NCBI RefSeq assembly: GCF_036924525.1
Contig: NZ_JAZHRU010000001.1
Location: forward strand, 4,927,001 to 4,991,000
From: Bradyrhizobium sp. AZCC 1719
GTDB taxonomy: Bacteria; Pseudomonadota; Alphaproteobacteria; Rhizobiales; Xanthobacteraceae
Reading direction: 5' to 3'
Length of the DNA stretch: 64,000 nucleotides
Each line of letters starts with the position of its first letter. Position 1 is the first letter of the stretch. The position numbers and the translations under genes are program-made. The notes under the pieces were generated by a model. The model was given only the letters and a program-made list of their open reading frames with translations, did not search any database and was not told where the DNA came from. This document shows positions 1 to 9,256 of this stretch, in pieces.

Positions 1-1056
1 GAGTTCCTGGAGCACACCAAGCTCGAATTGTTCCACGACCAGGTGTTCTGCTTCACTCCCAAGGGCAAATTGATTGCGCTGCCGCGGCAGGCCAATGTGA
101 TCGACTTCGCCTATGCGGTGCATACCGATGTCGGCAACTCGGCGGTCGGCTGCAAGATCAACGGCAAGTTCGCGCCGCTGTCGTCCGAATTGCAGAACGG
201 CGACGAGGTCGAGGTGTTGACCTCGCAGGCGCAGTCGGCGCCGCCCTCGGCGTGGGAATCGCTTGCGGTCACCGGCAAGGCCCGCGCCGCGATCCGCCGC
301 GCCACGCGTACCGCGGTGCGCGATCAATATGCGGGACTTGGCCGCCGCATCGTCGACCGCCTGTTTGCCCGCGCCAAGATCGAATACGCCGACGACAAGC
401 TGAAGGGGGCATTGCCGCGCCTGGCGCGCGCCTCGATCGAGGACGTGATGGCCTCCGTCGGACGTGGTGAGCTGAAGGCCTCCGACGTCGCCCGCGCGAT
501 GTACCCGGACTACAAGGAAGAGCGGTTGGTGAAGTACGGGGCCAAGAAGAGCCTCGCGGTGAAATTGAAGCTGAAGTCGCCGCCGCATCCGGCGCGCAGC
601 ACCTCCGTGATCCCGGTGCGCGGCATCAATTCGGATTTGCCGGTGAAATTTGCGCCGAACGGCGGCGCGGTTCCGGGCGACCGCATCGTCGGCATCGTCA
701 CGCCGGGCGAGGGGATCACGATCTATCCGATCCAATCGCCGGCGCTGAAGGATTTCGAGGAGGAGCCGGAACGCTGGCTCGACGTGCGCTGGGATATCGA
801 TGAAGCCATGCCGCAGCGTTTCCCGGCGCGGATCCTGGTCCACAACGTCAACGAGCCCGGCAGCCTCGCCCAGGTCGCCACCGTGATCGCCGAGCACGAC
901 GGCAATATCGACAATATCAGCATGTCGCGCCGCTCGCCGGATTTCACCGAGCTGACCATCGATCTCGAGGTCTATGACCTCAAGCATCTCAGTGCAATTA
1001 TCGCTCAATTGCGTGCCAAGGCCGTCGTCGCCAAGGTCGAGCGCGTCAATGGGTAG
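1..1056 (+). CDS. rel: RelA/SpoT bifunctional (p)ppGpp synthetase/hydrolase, C-terminal part
   Basis: The reading frame is open from base 1 and ends at 1056, so only the C-terminal regulatory half of the alarmone enzyme is present. A TGS domain begins almost at once (DQVFCFTPKGKLIALP, then FAYAVHTDVG and NGDEVEVLT). It is followed by a helical region and an ACT domain over the last 80 residues (ILVHNVNEPGSLAQVATVI). The catalytic HD and synthetase domains lie outside the window. Alphaproteobacteria usually have a single Rel of this kind, which controls the stringent response to starvation and uncharged tRNA. The neighbours pdxJ and acpS follow in the usual rhizobial order. The identification is secure; the exact symbol (rel, relA or spoT) is a matter of convention. 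Confidence 0.95.
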   Translation, partial: EFLEHTKLELFHDQVFCFTPKGKLIALPRQANVIDFAYAVHTDVGNSAVGCKINGKFAPLSSELQNGDEVEVLTSQAQSAPPSAWESLAVTGKARAAIRRATRTAVRDQYAGLGRRIVDRLFARAKIEYADDKLKGALPRLARASIEDVMASVGRGELKASDVARAMYPDYKEERLVKYGAKKSLAVKLKLKSPPHPARSTSVIPVRGINSDLPVKFAPNGGAVPGDRIVGIVTPGEGITIYPIQSPALKDFEEEPERWLDVRWDIDEAMPQRFPARILVHNVNEPGSLAQVATVIAEHDGNIDNISMSRRSPDFTELTIDLEVYDLKHLSAIIAQLRAKAVVAKVERVNG

Positions 1057-1070
1057 CGCTTACGTCCCCA

Positions 1071-1170
1071 ACCCTCATGGTGAGGAGGCGCTCTTGCGCC
1101 GTCTCGAACCACGAGGCCCGGCTGGTGGCTCTCATCCTTCGAGACGCGCTTCGCGCTCCTCAGGATGAGG
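1071..1170. repeat. Intergenic palindromic repeat, family C copy 1
   Basis: This stretch carries CTCATGGTGAGGAG at one side and CATCCTTCGAGACGCGC followed by CTCCTCAGGATGAGG at the other, with short internal palindromes. A related copy lies at 41242-41373 in another arrangement. It fills the gap between rel and pdxJ and shows no coding character. It looks like a dispersed REP-like element. Confidence 0.7.
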
Positions 1171-1218
1171 AACTCGCAGTATAGTCGCAACTTGTTCTGA
1201 ATATCTGCGAGTCCCGAA

Positions 1219-1983
1219 ATGCCGCTTCCCTCCCTCCGCCTCGGCGTCAATGTCGACCACGTCGCCACCTTGCGCAACGCGCGGCGCGGCGAGCGGCCGG
1301 ATCCGGTGCGCGCCGCGCTGCTGGCGATTGAGGCAGGCGCCGATGGCATCACAGCGCATCTGCGAGAGGACCGCCGCCACATCCGCGACAGCGACATGGC
1401 CCGGCTGAAGGCCGAAATATCAAAACCGCTGAATTTCGAGATGGCGGCAACGGAAGACATGCTGCGGATATCGCTAGCGACAAAACCCCACGCCGTATGC
1501 CTGGTGCCGGAGCGCCGCGAAGAACTCACCACCGAGGGCGGATTGGACGTCGTCGGCCAGCACAATGCGCTGGCCCCGTTCATCGCGCGGCTCAACGATG
1601 CCGGCATCCGGGTGTCGCTGTTCATCTCAGCCGACCCGCCGCAGATCGAGATGGCGGCAAAGTTGTGCGCGCCCGTGATCGAGATCCACACCGGCGGCTG
1701 GTGCGACGCCGTGGTCGACGGCCACGCTGACAAGGCCGAGGCGGAATGGCGGCGAATCGTCGAGGGCGCCACCTTGGCGCGGGCGGCGGGGCTGGAGGTC
1801 CATGCCGGCCACGGCCTCGACTACCAGACCGCAGAGACGATTTCAGCGCTGCCCGAGATTGCCGAGCTCAACATCGGCTATTTCATGATGGGGGAGGCCC
1901 TGTTCGTCGGCCTTGGCGAAACCGTGCGGCAGATGCGCTCCGCAATGGACCGCGGCCGCCAGAAAGTCGTGGCCCGGCCATGA
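1219..1983 (+). CDS. pdxJ: Pyridoxine 5'-phosphate synthase
   Basis: The 254-residue product is a TIM-barrel enzyme that condenses 1-deoxyxylulose-5-phosphate with 3-amino-2-oxopropyl phosphate to make pyridoxine 5'-phosphate, the last ring-forming step of the DXP-dependent vitamin B6 pathway. The start region [19 protein letters not shown] is the classic PdxJ signature, and [20 protein letters not shown] and HAGHGLDY are further conserved phosphate and active-site loops. The length is close to the family norm of about 240-250 residues. The stop overlaps the acpS start as ATGA, so the two genes are translationally coupled, a common alphaproteobacterial arrangement. Confidence 0.97.
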   Translation: MPLPSLRLGVNVDHVATLRNARRGERPDPVRAALLAIEAGADGITAHLREDRRHIRDSDMARLKAEISKPLNFEMAATEDMLRISLATKPHAVCLVPERREELTTEGGLDVVGQHNALAPFIARLNDAGIRVSLFISADPPQIEMAAKLCAPVIEIHTGGWCDAVVDGHADKAEAEWRRIVEGATLARAAGLEVHAGHGLDYQTAETISALPEIAELNIGYFMMGEALFVGLGETVRQMRSAMDRGRQKVVARP

Positions 1984-2399
1984 TCATCGGCATCGGTTCC
2001 GACCTGGTCGACATCACACGGGTTGCCAAGGTGATCGAGCGCCATGGCGACCGCTTCCTCGACCGCATCTTCACCGACATCGAGCGCGCCAAGGCGGCGC
2101 GCCGCGCCAACAGCGAAAAAATGGTGGTCGCGACCTATGCCAAGCGGTTTGCGGCCAAGGAGGCCTGTTCCAAGGCGCTCGGCACCGGCATCCGGCGTGG
2201 CGTCTGGTGGCGGGACATGGGGGTGGTGAACATGCCGGGGGGACGGCCGACCATGAAACTCACCGGCGGCGCGCTGGCCCGGCTCGAAGCGCTGACGCCG
2301 GAGGGCTTCGAGGCGCGAATCGATCTGTCGATCACCGACGACTGGCCGCTGGCGCAGGCCTTCGTCATAATTTCGGCGGTCGCACCCGCCAAATCATGA
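1980..2399 (+). CDS. acpS: Holo-[acyl-carrier-protein] synthase
   Basis: The product is 139 residues and transfers 4'-phosphopantetheine from CoA to apo-ACP, activating it for fatty acid synthesis. The N-terminus [15 protein letters not shown] holds the Mg-binding Asp of the family, and [16 protein letters not shown] is the second AcpS signature with its metal-binding Glu. I chose the ATG that overlaps the pdxJ stop (ATGA) because it gives the canonical N-terminus; the longer upstream frame is pdxJ in another phase. Length and motifs fit a normal functional enzyme. Confidence 0.97.
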   Translation: MIIGIGSDLVDITRVAKVIERHGDRFLDRIFTDIERAKAARRANSEKMVVATYAKRFAAKEACSKALGTGIRRGVWWRDMGVVNMPGGRPTMKLTGGALARLEALTPEGFEARIDLSITDDWPLAQAFVIISAVAPAKS

Positions 2400-2684
2400 G
2401 CCGCGCAGGCGTTGGTGCCGGAAAAATGAGGAAAAACTAAAAATCATTGAGATATCAATGGATTATGAAGTTTTGACGAGGCGCTTGATTGCGCGCCCAC
2501 GAACAACCGTCTAAAAACGCCGCCAACGACCTGTTCTAGCCAGGGCCGATTCCGGTTACCGTCGGAATTGGCTCTCAACATCAGTTATCTAGACCATTTT
2601 CCTGACGCGAACGTATCTGGCGATTCGCGTGCGGAAAACGTTCTGCCACCGTGCGGGCTGGGGCCCGCGGGAATTGGGAAAGCG
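2400..2684. other. acpS-lepB intergenic region
   Basis: The 285 bases between acpS and the lepB start are locally AT-rich near 2430-2480 and may hold the promoter of the lepB-rnc-era operon. No clear sigma-70 hexamer pair, hairpin terminator or RNA gene could be assigned by eye. Confidence 0.4.
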
Positions 2685-3444
2685 ATGAGCGTGACATCCG
2701 GCACAAAATCTGAAAGCGGCTTGGGTGAAACCATCCGCGTCGTCATCCATGCTCTCCTGATCGCGCTCGTGATCCGCACCTTCCTGTTCCAGCCGTTCAA
2801 CATCCCCTCGGGATCGATGAAGGCGACGCTCCTGGTCGGCGATTACCTGTTCGTCTCGAAGTATTCCTACGGCTACAGCCACTATTCCATTCCATTGTCG
2901 CCGCCACTGTTCTCGGGCCGCATCTTCGGCTCGGAGCCGAACCGCGGCGACATCGTCGTGTTCCGCCTGCCGAAGGACGACTCCACCGATTACATCAAGC
3001 GCGTGATCGGCTTGCCGGGCGATCGCATCCAGATGCGGGAAAGGGCTGCTCCACATCAACGACAAGCCGGTCAAGCGCGAGCGGCTTTCCGACTTCATCG
3101 GCGAGGACCCCTGCGGCTCCGACGCCACCGCGCGCGTCAAGCGCTGGAAGGAAACGTTGCCGAACGGCGTCAGTTATGAATCGCTCGATTGCGTCGACAA
3201 CGGTTTCTACGACAACACCAACGTCTATACCGTGCCCCCCGGCCACTTCTTCATGATGGGCGACAACCGCGACAACTCCACCGATAGCCGCGTGCTGTCG
3301 GCGGTGGGCTACGTGCCGTTCGAAAACATCGTCGGCCGGGCGCAGATGATCTTCTTCTCCATTGCCGAGGGCGAACACGCCTGGATGTTCTGGCGCTGGC
3401 CGACTGCGGTGCGCTGGAATCGCCTATTCACAATTGTGCGATGA
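2685..3444 (+). pseudogene. lepB: Signal peptidase I with a +1-base frameshift
   Basis: Type I signal peptidase cleaves leader peptides from exported proteins at the outer face of the inner membrane. One N-terminal membrane segment (about residues 17-35) leads to the box IPSGSM with nucleophile Ser44, and DYIKRVIGLPGDR holds general base Lys105. After Glu119 the frame breaks: one extra A in the run at 3040-3042 shifts translation. Removing it restores GLLHINDKPVKRERLSDF and the C-terminal box MMGDNRDNSTDSR, ending at 3444 with an ATGA overlap to rnc. The position beside rnc matches sipF of Bradyrhizobium japonicum. The frame downstream is otherwise intact, so a sequencing error or very recent mutation is more likely than long decay. 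Confidence 0.85.
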
Positions 3445-4253
3445 ACGACGAAACAGCGATCATTCCTGACACATCGGCCTCCGGCGAGCCGGGCCAGCAG
3501 GCGGATGCGCCCCGCGAAGCTGCGCCGAAGAAGAAGCGCGGCAAGGCCGGCGCGAAGGCTGCGGCTGCCGCGATCGAGGGGCGCATCGGCTACAAATTTT
3601 CCGATCCGGCGCTGCTGACGACCGCCTTTACCCATGTCTCGGCCTTGAAGCCCGCGACCCGACATCGCGCCGACAGTTATCAGCGGCTGGAATTCCTCGG
3701 CGACCACGTACTCGGGCTGATTATCTCCGACATGCTGTATCGTGCCTATCCGAGGGCGGACGAAGGCGAATTGTCCAAACGTCTCGCCGATCTCGTGCGC
3801 AAGGAAAGCTGTGCCGATGTCGCCAAGTCGCTGGGGCTGCTCGACGACATCAAGCTCGGCGCGGTGGGCGCAGGGGCGGGCGCGCGCCTGCGCAAATCCG
3901 TTCTCGGCGATATCTGCGAGGCGGTGATCGGGGCGATCTATCTCGACGGCGGCTATGCGGCGGCGTCGCAATTCGTCGAGCGCAACTGGCTGGAGCGGAT
4001 GCGCAAACCGCGCCGGCCGCTGCGCGATCCCAAGACGGTGCTGCAGGAATGGGCCCAGAGCAAGGGCTTGCCGACGCCGGTCTATCGCGAGATCGAGCGC
4101 ACCGGGCCGCACCACGACCCGCAGTTCCGCGTCGCTGTCGACTTGCCGGGACTGGCGCCCGCCGAAGGCGTCGGCGGCTCCAAGCGCGCAGCCGAGAAGG
4201 TCGCAGCCTCCGTGATGATCGAACGCGAAGGCGTCGGCAGCAATGACAGTTGA
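3441..4253 (+). CDS. rnc: Ribonuclease III
   Basis: This 270-residue endonuclease cleaves double-stranded RNA, including the 30S rRNA precursor. The catalytic domain has the signature QRLEFLGDHVLGL with Glu84 and Asp88, and a second acidic motif GDICEAVIGAIYLDGG. The C-terminal double-stranded RNA binding domain starts near DPKTVLQEWAQ and ends with GGSKRAAEKVAA. The first 40 residues form a Lys/Ala-rich extension (KKKRGKAGAKAAAAA) longer than in E. coli, but extended N-termini are common in alphaproteobacteria. The start overlaps the lepB stop and the end overlaps era by 11 bases, so these genes form one translationally coupled operon. Confidence 0.97.
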   Translation: MNDETAIIPDTSASGEPGQQADAPREAAPKKKRGKAGAKAAAAAIEGRIGYKFSDPALLTTAFTHVSALKPATRHRADSYQRLEFLGDHVLGLIISDMLYRAYPRADEGELSKRLADLVRKESCADVAKSLGLLDDIKLGAVGAGAGARLRKSVLGDICEAVIGAIYLDGGYAAASQFVERNWLERMRKPRRPLRDPKTVLQEWAQSKGLPTPVYREIERTGPHHDPQFRVAVDLPGLAPAEGVGGSKRAAEKVAASVMIEREGVGSNDS

Positions 4254-5169
4254 ACCCGCACCCGGCTCGTCCAGCGAGACCCGCTGCGGTTTCGTCGCGC
4301 TGATCGGCGCCCCCAATGTCGGCAAGTCCACCCTTGTCAATGCACTGGTCGGCTCCAAGGTCACCATCGTCTCGCGCAAGGTGCAGACGACGCGCGCGCT
4401 GATCCGCGGTATCGTGGTCGAGGACAATGCGCAGATCATTCTGGTCGACACGCCTGGCATCTTCTTGCCGAAGCGCCGGCTGGACCGGGCCATGGTATCG
4501 ACCGCCTGGAGCGGGGCTCACGATGCCGACCTGGTCTGCGTGCTGCTCGACGCCAAGGCCGGAATCGATGAGGAGGCCGACGCGATCCTGAACAAGCTCG
4601 CGACGGTTGCGCACCCGAAAATCCTGGTGCTGAACAAGATCGACCTGATCCCGCGCGAAAAACTGCTGGCGTTGGCGCAGGCCGCCAATGAGCGGATGAA
4701 ATTCGCGCACACCTTCATGATCTCGGCACTGTCGGGCGATGGCGTCGCCGACCTGCGCAAGACGCTCGCGAAGAGCGTGCCGCCGGGTCCGTTTCATTAT
4801 CCCGAGGACCAGATGTCGGATGCGCCGCTGCGGCATCTGGCGGCGGAAATCACCCGGGAAAAGATCTACCGCCAGCTCCACCAGGAACTGCCGTATCAAT
4901 CGACCGTTGAGACCGATAGCTGGACCGAGCGCAAGGACAAGTCGGTCCGGATCGAACAGACGATCTTTGTCGAGCGCGAGAGCCAGCGCAAGATCGTGCT
5001 CGGCAAGGGCGGCGCCACCATCAAGTCGATCGGCGCGGAGTCGCGGAAGGAGATCGCCGAAATTGTCGGCGTGCCCGTGCACTTGTTCCTATTCGTCAAG
5101 GTGCGCGAGAACTGGGGCGACGACCCCGCCCGCTACAGGGAAATGGGACTGGAATTCCCCAAGGAATAG
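4243..5169 (+). CDS. era: GTPase Era
   Basis: Era is an essential GTPase that binds the 3' end of 16S rRNA and assists 30S maturation. The 308-residue product has the G1 loop GAPNVGKST near residues 22-30, G3 DTPG, G4 NKID and G5 SALSGDG. A C-terminal KH domain is marked by RESQRKIVLGKGGATIKSIG. The TRAFAC switch region reads QTTRALIRGI, matching Era rather than other TrmE/Era-like GTPases. It overlaps rnc by 11 bases, a coupling seen across many bacteria and sensible given that both act on 16S rRNA processing. Confidence 0.98.
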   Translation: MTVEPAPGSSSETRCGFVALIGAPNVGKSTLVNALVGSKVTIVSRKVQTTRALIRGIVVEDNAQIILVDTPGIFLPKRRLDRAMVSTAWSGAHDADLVCVLLDAKAGIDEEADAILNKLATVAHPKILVLNKIDLIPREKLLALAQAANERMKFAHTFMISALSGDGVADLRKTLAKSVPPGPFHYPEDQMSDAPLRHLAAEITREKIYRQLHQELPYQSTVETDSWTERKDKSVRIEQTIFVERESQRKIVLGKGGATIKSIGAESRKEIAEIVGVPVHLFLFVKVRENWGDDPARYREMGLEFPKE

Positions 5170-5291
5170 TGAGGGCTCGTTGAGCTTCGGCGGACAAGTC
5201 GTCGCTTTGCTCCCTTGCGCAAACGCTCTGCGTTTGTCGCAGGCAATGACGGGGCTAGAACATGACCCACCAATTACCAAGAACGAGCCCG

Positions 5292-5672
5292 ATGACCCTA
5301 CCGAGAAACGTGCTGTGGTTTGAGGTTTTGCTGTATCTGTCGCTGACGCTGGATGCGGTGTCGATAGCGTTCCAGGACCGCACGCCGACCCCGAAGATGA
5401 CGGAGCAGATGATCAGCACCGGAACGCTGATGGCGGCCGGCCTGATCCTGCTGTTGGTCTATCTCGTCCGGCTCGCAGCCGAGCACCGCAAGAACTGGCC
5501 ACGCTGGGTGCTGGTGGCGGCGCTGGTGCTGTCGGTGATCTCGCTTGCGCAAATGATCGGCGAGAAGGGCATTCAGTTCCACAGCGGCATCGAAGTGATC
5601 TCCTGCGCGCTGACTGCGGCGGGCCTGTATTTTTCGTTCACTGGCGATGCGGTCGGCTGGTTCAACGCGTGA
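5292..5672 (+). CDS. Small four-helix membrane protein of unknown function
   Basis: The product is 126 residues from the ATG at 5292 (136 from an alternative ATG at 5262). Four hydrophobic segments are visible: WFEVLLYLSLTLDAVSIAF, GTLMAAGLILLLVYLVRL, WVLVAALVLSVISLAQMI and VISCALTAAGLYFSF. No enzymatic motif is recognisable. It sits between era and recO, separated from recO by a palindromic repeat, and has the GC pattern of its neighbours. I chose 5292 because the sequence from there begins just before the first helix, but neither start has a strong ribosome binding site. Confidence 0.7.
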   Translation: MTLPRNVLWFEVLLYLSLTLDAVSIAFQDRTPTPKMTEQMISTGTLMAAGLILLLVYLVRLAAEHRKNWPRWVLVAALVLSVISLAQMIGEKGIQFHSGIEVISCALTAAGLYFSFTGDAVGWFNA

Positions 5673-5684
5673 GCGTAGGGCCGC

Positions 5685-5810
5685 GTAGGGTGGGCAAAGG
5701 CGCTCGGCGCCGTGCCCACCATCTATCCACCGGCTCCTCGTGAAGGGTGGGCACGCGGAGCCTGTCATCGGGCGCGCATTTGCGCGACCCGGTGGCTTTG
5801 CCCACCCTAC
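5685..5810. repeat. Palindromic repeat with perfect terminal inverted repeats, family A copy 1
   Basis: The element begins GTAGGGTGGGCAAAG and ends CTTTGCCCACCCTAC, a perfect 15-base terminal inverted repeat. The same ends bound a second copy at 9049-9141. Inside, GTGCCCACC and GGTGGGCAC make a further inverted pair around ATCTATC. No open frame is shared between the copies. It resembles a small non-autonomous (MITE or REP-like) element. Confidence 0.85.
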
Positions 5811-5839
5811 AAGTCCTGAAATCCTGTAAACTCCCGCCC

Positions 5840-6592
5840 ATGGAATGGACCGACGAAGGCATCGTGCTGGGCGTACGGCGGCATGGCGAATCCTCCGCCA
5901 TCGTCGAGCTCTTGACGCGCGGGCATGGCCGTCATCTCGGCCTGGTGCGCGGCGGTGCTTCCTCGCGGATGCGGCCGCTGCTGCAGCCCGGCAACAGCGT
6001 CACCGCGGTGTGGCGGGCGCGGCTCGACGAGCATCTCGGTACCTACACCATCGAGGGCACGCGGCTGCGCGCCGCGACCCTGCTGGCGTCCTCGCATGCG
6101 GTCTATGGCGTCACCCATCTGGCCGCGCTGGCGCGGTTGTTGCCGGAACGTGACCCGCATGAGGACATCTACGAGATGCTCGACCGCACCCTGGACGACT
6201 TCGACGACGCCGGCGGCGCGGCGGCGCACCTGATCCGGTTCGAGCTCGCGATGCTCGCCGAACTCGGCTTCGGCCTCGATCTGGAAAACTGTGCTGCGAC
6301 CGGCGCGACCTCCGACCTGATCTACGTCTCGCCGAAATCCGGCGGCGCGGTCTCGCGGGAGGCCGGCGAGCCCTATCGGGATCGCCTGCTGCGGCTGCCG
6401 GCCTTCCTGCGCGAAGGCGAGGCCGGGGCGAACAGTTGGTCGGACCAGGACCTGCAGGACGGTTTTCGCCTGACCGGCCTGTTCCTGCTCCGCCACGTGC
6501 TGGAGCCGCGCGGGCAGGGCCATTCCGACGCCCGGGACGGGTTCATCAACGCGGTGACGCGGCACCGGGCGCGAATCAGTTCGTCGGCCTAA
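5840..6592 (+). CDS. recO: DNA repair protein RecO
   Basis: RecO works with RecF and RecR to load RecA on SSB-coated single-stranded DNA and anneals complementary strands. The 250-residue product starts [19 protein letters not shown], a canonical N-terminal OB-fold beginning, followed by [17 protein letters not shown]. The helical C-terminal domain includes [23 protein letters not shown], typical of alphaproteobacterial RecO; the four-cysteine zinc knuckle of some RecO proteins is not evident. The ATG at 5840 gives the conserved N-terminus, while the frame is open further upstream through the repeat. recO lies between era and parC, as expected. Confidence 0.95.
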   Translation: MEWTDEGIVLGVRRHGESSAIVELLTRGHGRHLGLVRGGASSRMRPLLQPGNSVTAVWRARLDEHLGTYTIEGTRLRAATLLASSHAVYGVTHLAALARLLPERDPHEDIYEMLDRTLDDFDDAGGAAAHLIRFELAMLAELGFGLDLENCAATGATSDLIYVSPKSGGAVSREAGEPYRDRLLRLPAFLREGEAGANSWSDQDLQDGFRLTGLFLLRHVLEPRGQGHSDARDGFINAVTRHRARISSSA

Positions 6593-6609
6593 ACCCGCTG
6601 CAGTAACCC

Positions 6610-6727
6610 GTCGTCCCTGCGAACGCAGGGACCCATACGCCGCAGCGGTCGTTGGTGCCGGGCTGTGAGTCTTTTTTCCAATAAATGCCTGTGGTTATAG
6701 GCCCCTGCGTTCGCAGGGGCGGCGTCA
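6610..6727. repeat. Palindromic repeat, family F copy 1
   Basis: Two inverted hairpins are present: GTCCCTGCGAACGCAGGGAC near 6613-6632 and GCCCCTGCGTTCGCAGGGGC at 6701-6720. The same TCCCTGCGTTCGCAGGGA core occurs at 39438-39477. It fills the recO-parC gap and has no coding potential. The first hairpin could also slow transcription after recO, but it lacks a T-run. Confidence 0.75.
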
Positions 6728-6785
6728 GAAAATTCCATTCGGCATACGTCTTGCCGGATTTATCAGCAGAGTCTAACCCCTCCCC

Positions 6786-9041
6786 ATGGGAAAACGACAG
6801 CTACCGCCGGAAGAACCGGCTGAAATCCACGAGGTCATGCTGCGCGATGCGCTGGAAGAGCGCTATCTCGCCTACGCGCTCTCGACCATCATGCATCGTG
6901 CCTTGCCGGACGCCCGCGACGGGCTGAAGCCGGTGCACCGGCGCATCCTCTACGGCATGCGCCTGCTTAGGCTCGACCCCGGCACCCCGTTCAAGAAATC
7001 GGCAAAAATCGTCGGCGACGTGATGGGCTCGTTCCATCCGCATGGCGACCAGGCGATCTACGACGCCATGGTGCGTCTCGCCCAGGACTTCGCCTCGCGC
7101 TACCCGCTGGTCGACGGCCAGGGCAATTTCGGCAATATCGACGGCGATAACCCGGCTGCCTACCGTTACACCGAAGCGCGCATGACCGAGGTCGCGCGAC
7201 TCCTGCTCGACGGCATCGACGAGGACGGCGTCGAGTTCCGCGCCAATTACGACGGCCAGAGCAAGGAACCGGTCGTTCTGCCCGGCGGCTTCCCGAACCT
7301 GCTCGCCAACGGCGCGCAGGGCATTGCGGTCGGCATGGCCACCTCGATCCCGCCACACAATGTCGCCGAGCTCTGCGACGCGGCGCTGCATCTGATCGAC
7401 AAGCCTGAGGCGAAGTCGAAGTCGCTGATGAAATGGGTCAAGGGCCCGGACTTCCCGACCGGCGGCATCATCGTCGATTCCAAGGAAAGCATTACCGAAG
7501 CCTACATGACGGGGCGCGGCTCGTTCCGTACCCGCGCCAAATGGACCCAGGAAGAGGGTGCGCGCGGCACCTGGGTGGTGGTCATCACCGAGATCCCGTG
7601 GCTGGTGCAGAAATCCCGGTTGGTCGAGAAGATCGCCGAACTGCTCAACGAGAAGAAGCTGCCGCTGGTCGGCGACGTCAGGGATGAATCCGCGGAAGAC
7701 ATTCGCCTCGTGATCGAGCCGAAATCCCGCGCGGTCGATCCGGCGCTGATGATGGAATCGCTGTTCCGGCTCACCGAGCTCGAGAGCAAGATCTCGCTGA
7801 ACCTCAATGTGCTGATCAAGGGCAAGATCCCCAAGGTGGTCGGCCTTGCCGAGTGCCTGCGCGAATGGCTCGACCATCTGCGCGACGTGCTGGTGCGCCG
7901 CTCCAACTACCGCAAGACGCAGATCGAGAACCGCCTCGAAATACTTGGCGGCTACCTGATCGCCTATCTGAACATTGACAAGGTGATCAAGATCATCCGC
8001 ACCGAGGACGAGCCGAAGCCGGCGCTGATCAAGGCGTTCAAGCTGACGGAAGTCCAGGCCGACGCCATCCTCAACATGCGGCTGCGCTCCTTGCGGAAGC
8101 TCGAGGAATTCGAAATCCGGACCGAGGACAAGAACCTTCGCAACGAATTGAAGGGCATCAAGTCGCTGCTCGGGTCCGAAGCCGAGCAATGGTCAAAGGT
8201 CGGCGAACAGGTTCGGAAGGTGCGCGACATCTTTGGGCCGAAGACGCCGCTCGGCAAGCGCCGCACGCAATTCGCCGACGCGCCCGAGCATGATCTCGCC
8301 GCGATCGAGGAAGCCTTTGTCGAGCGCGAGCCGGTGACGGTCGTGATCTCCGAGAGGGGCTGGGTGCGTACACTGAAGGGCCATGTCGAGGATATCTCGG
8401 GCCTTGCCTTCAAGACCGACGACAAACTCGACCACACCTTCTTCGCCGAGACCACGTCGAAGCTCCTGCTCTTCGCCACCAACGGCAAATTCTATTCGCT
8501 CGATGTGGCAAAACTGCCCGGCGGCCGCGGCCATGGCGAGCCGATCCGCATGTTCATCGACCTAGAGCAGGACGCCGCGATCGTCTCGCTGTTCGTCAAC
8601 AAGGGCGAGCGAAAGTTCCTGATCGCGAGCAGCGAGGGGCAGGGTTTTGTCGTCAAGGAAGAGGATTGCGTCAGCAATACCCGCAAGGGCAAGCAGGTGC
8701 TCAACGTCACCATGCCGAACGAGGCCTGCGCGATCGCAACCGTGCAAGGCGATACCGTGGCTGCGATCGGCACCAACCACAAGATGGTGCTGTTCCCGCT
8801 CGACCAGGTGCCGGAGATGGCGCGCGGCCGCGGCGTGCGCCTGCAGAAATATTCCAGCGCCAAGCTGTCAGACGTCGCGGTGTTCGAGTTCAAGGCCGGG
8901 CTGACGTGGAAGGATTCCGCCGGCCGCGAGCAGAGCATGAGCGCCAAGGAACTGGCCGACTGGCGCGGCAACCGCGCCGACGCCGGCCGCCTCGCGCACG
9001 GCCTGCCGAAGTCGAATAAGTTTTTGCGCGGCGTGGAGTAG
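6786..9041 (+). CDS. parC: DNA topoisomerase IV subunit A
   Basis: ParC with ParE decatenates daughter chromosomes. The 751-residue product has the GyrA/ParC breakage-reunion domain with the catalytic tyrosine at Tyr128 in [12 protein letters not shown]-terminal beta-pinwheel is suggested by repeated units such as [18 protein letters not shown] and [11 protein letters not shown]. The length and the absence of a GyrA box support ParC over GyrA. In the quinolone region [13 protein letters not shown], the residues equivalent to E. coli Ser80 and Glu84 are Gln89 and Asp93. The gene is monocistronic, with repeats on both sides. Confidence 0.95.
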   Translation: MGKRQLPPEEPAEIHEVMLRDALEERYLAYALSTIMHRALPDARDGLKPVHRRILYGMRLLRLDPGTPFKKSAKIVGDVMGSFHPHGDQAIYDAMVRLAQDFASRYPLVDGQGNFGNIDGDNPAAYRYTEARMTEVARLLLDGIDEDGVEFRANYDGQSKEPVVLPGGFPNLLANGAQGIAVGMATSIPPHNVAELCDAALHLIDKPEAKSKSLMKWVKGPDFPTGGIIVDSKESITEAYMTGRGSFRTRAKWTQEEGARGTWVVVITEIPWLVQKSRLVEKIAELLNEKKLPLVGDVRDESAEDIRLVIEPKSRAVDPALMMESLFRLTELESKISLNLNVLIKGKIPKVVGLAECLREWLDHLRDVLVRRSNYRKTQIENRLEILGGYLIAYLNIDKVIKIIRTEDEPKPALIKAFKLTEVQADAILNMRLRSLRKLEEFEIRTEDKNLRNELKGIKSLLGSEAEQWSKVGEQVRKVRDIFGPKTPLGKRRTQFADAPEHDLAAIEEAFVEREPVTVVISERGWVRTLKGHVEDISGLAFKTDDKLDHTFFAETTSKLLLFATNGKFYSLDVAKLPGGRGHGEPIRMFIDLEQDAAIVSLFVNKGERKFLIASSEGQGFVVKEEDCVSNTRKGKQVLNVTMPNEACAIATVQGDTVAAIGTNHKMVLFPLDQVPEMARGRGVRLQKYSSAKLSDVAVFEFKAGLTWKDSAGREQSMSAKELADWRGNRADAGRLAHGLPKSNKFLRGVE

Positions 9042-9048
9042 GCTCAAA

Positions 9049-9141
9049 GTAGGGTGGGCAAAGGCGCGCGAAGCGCCGTGCCCACCATCTATCAGCACCT
9101 TCCTCGCGAATGGTGGGCACGCTTCGCTTTGCCCACCCTAC
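9049..9141. repeat. Palindromic repeat with perfect terminal inverted repeats, family A copy 2
   Basis: This is the second copy of the element seen at 5685-5810, bounded by the same GTAGGGTGGGCAAAG and CTTTGCCCACCCTAC ends and containing CCGTGCCCACCATCTATC. It is shorter: the right arm of the first copy has extra bases before the terminal repeat. It lies directly after the parC stop. Confidence 0.85.
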
Positions 9142-9256
9142 AAATCTCAAGGCCGGGACGACGGCGGAGCTGGCCGCACGACCGTATCTCCTCACTGTGA
9201 TAGTATTTGAGGTCTAACGCGCTATATAAGTCGCCGTCGAAATCCATCGAGGCGTA

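Noticed and set aside
3036..3046. Programmed frameshift in lepB
   Set aside because: Restoring the frame needs a +1 shift, and there is no rare codon, stop codon or stimulatory structure of the kind used in known +1 sites.
3309..4493. Long antisense open frames opposite rnc, era and other genes
   Set aside because: These are high-GC shadows of real genes, with no ribosome binding sites or protein-like composition.
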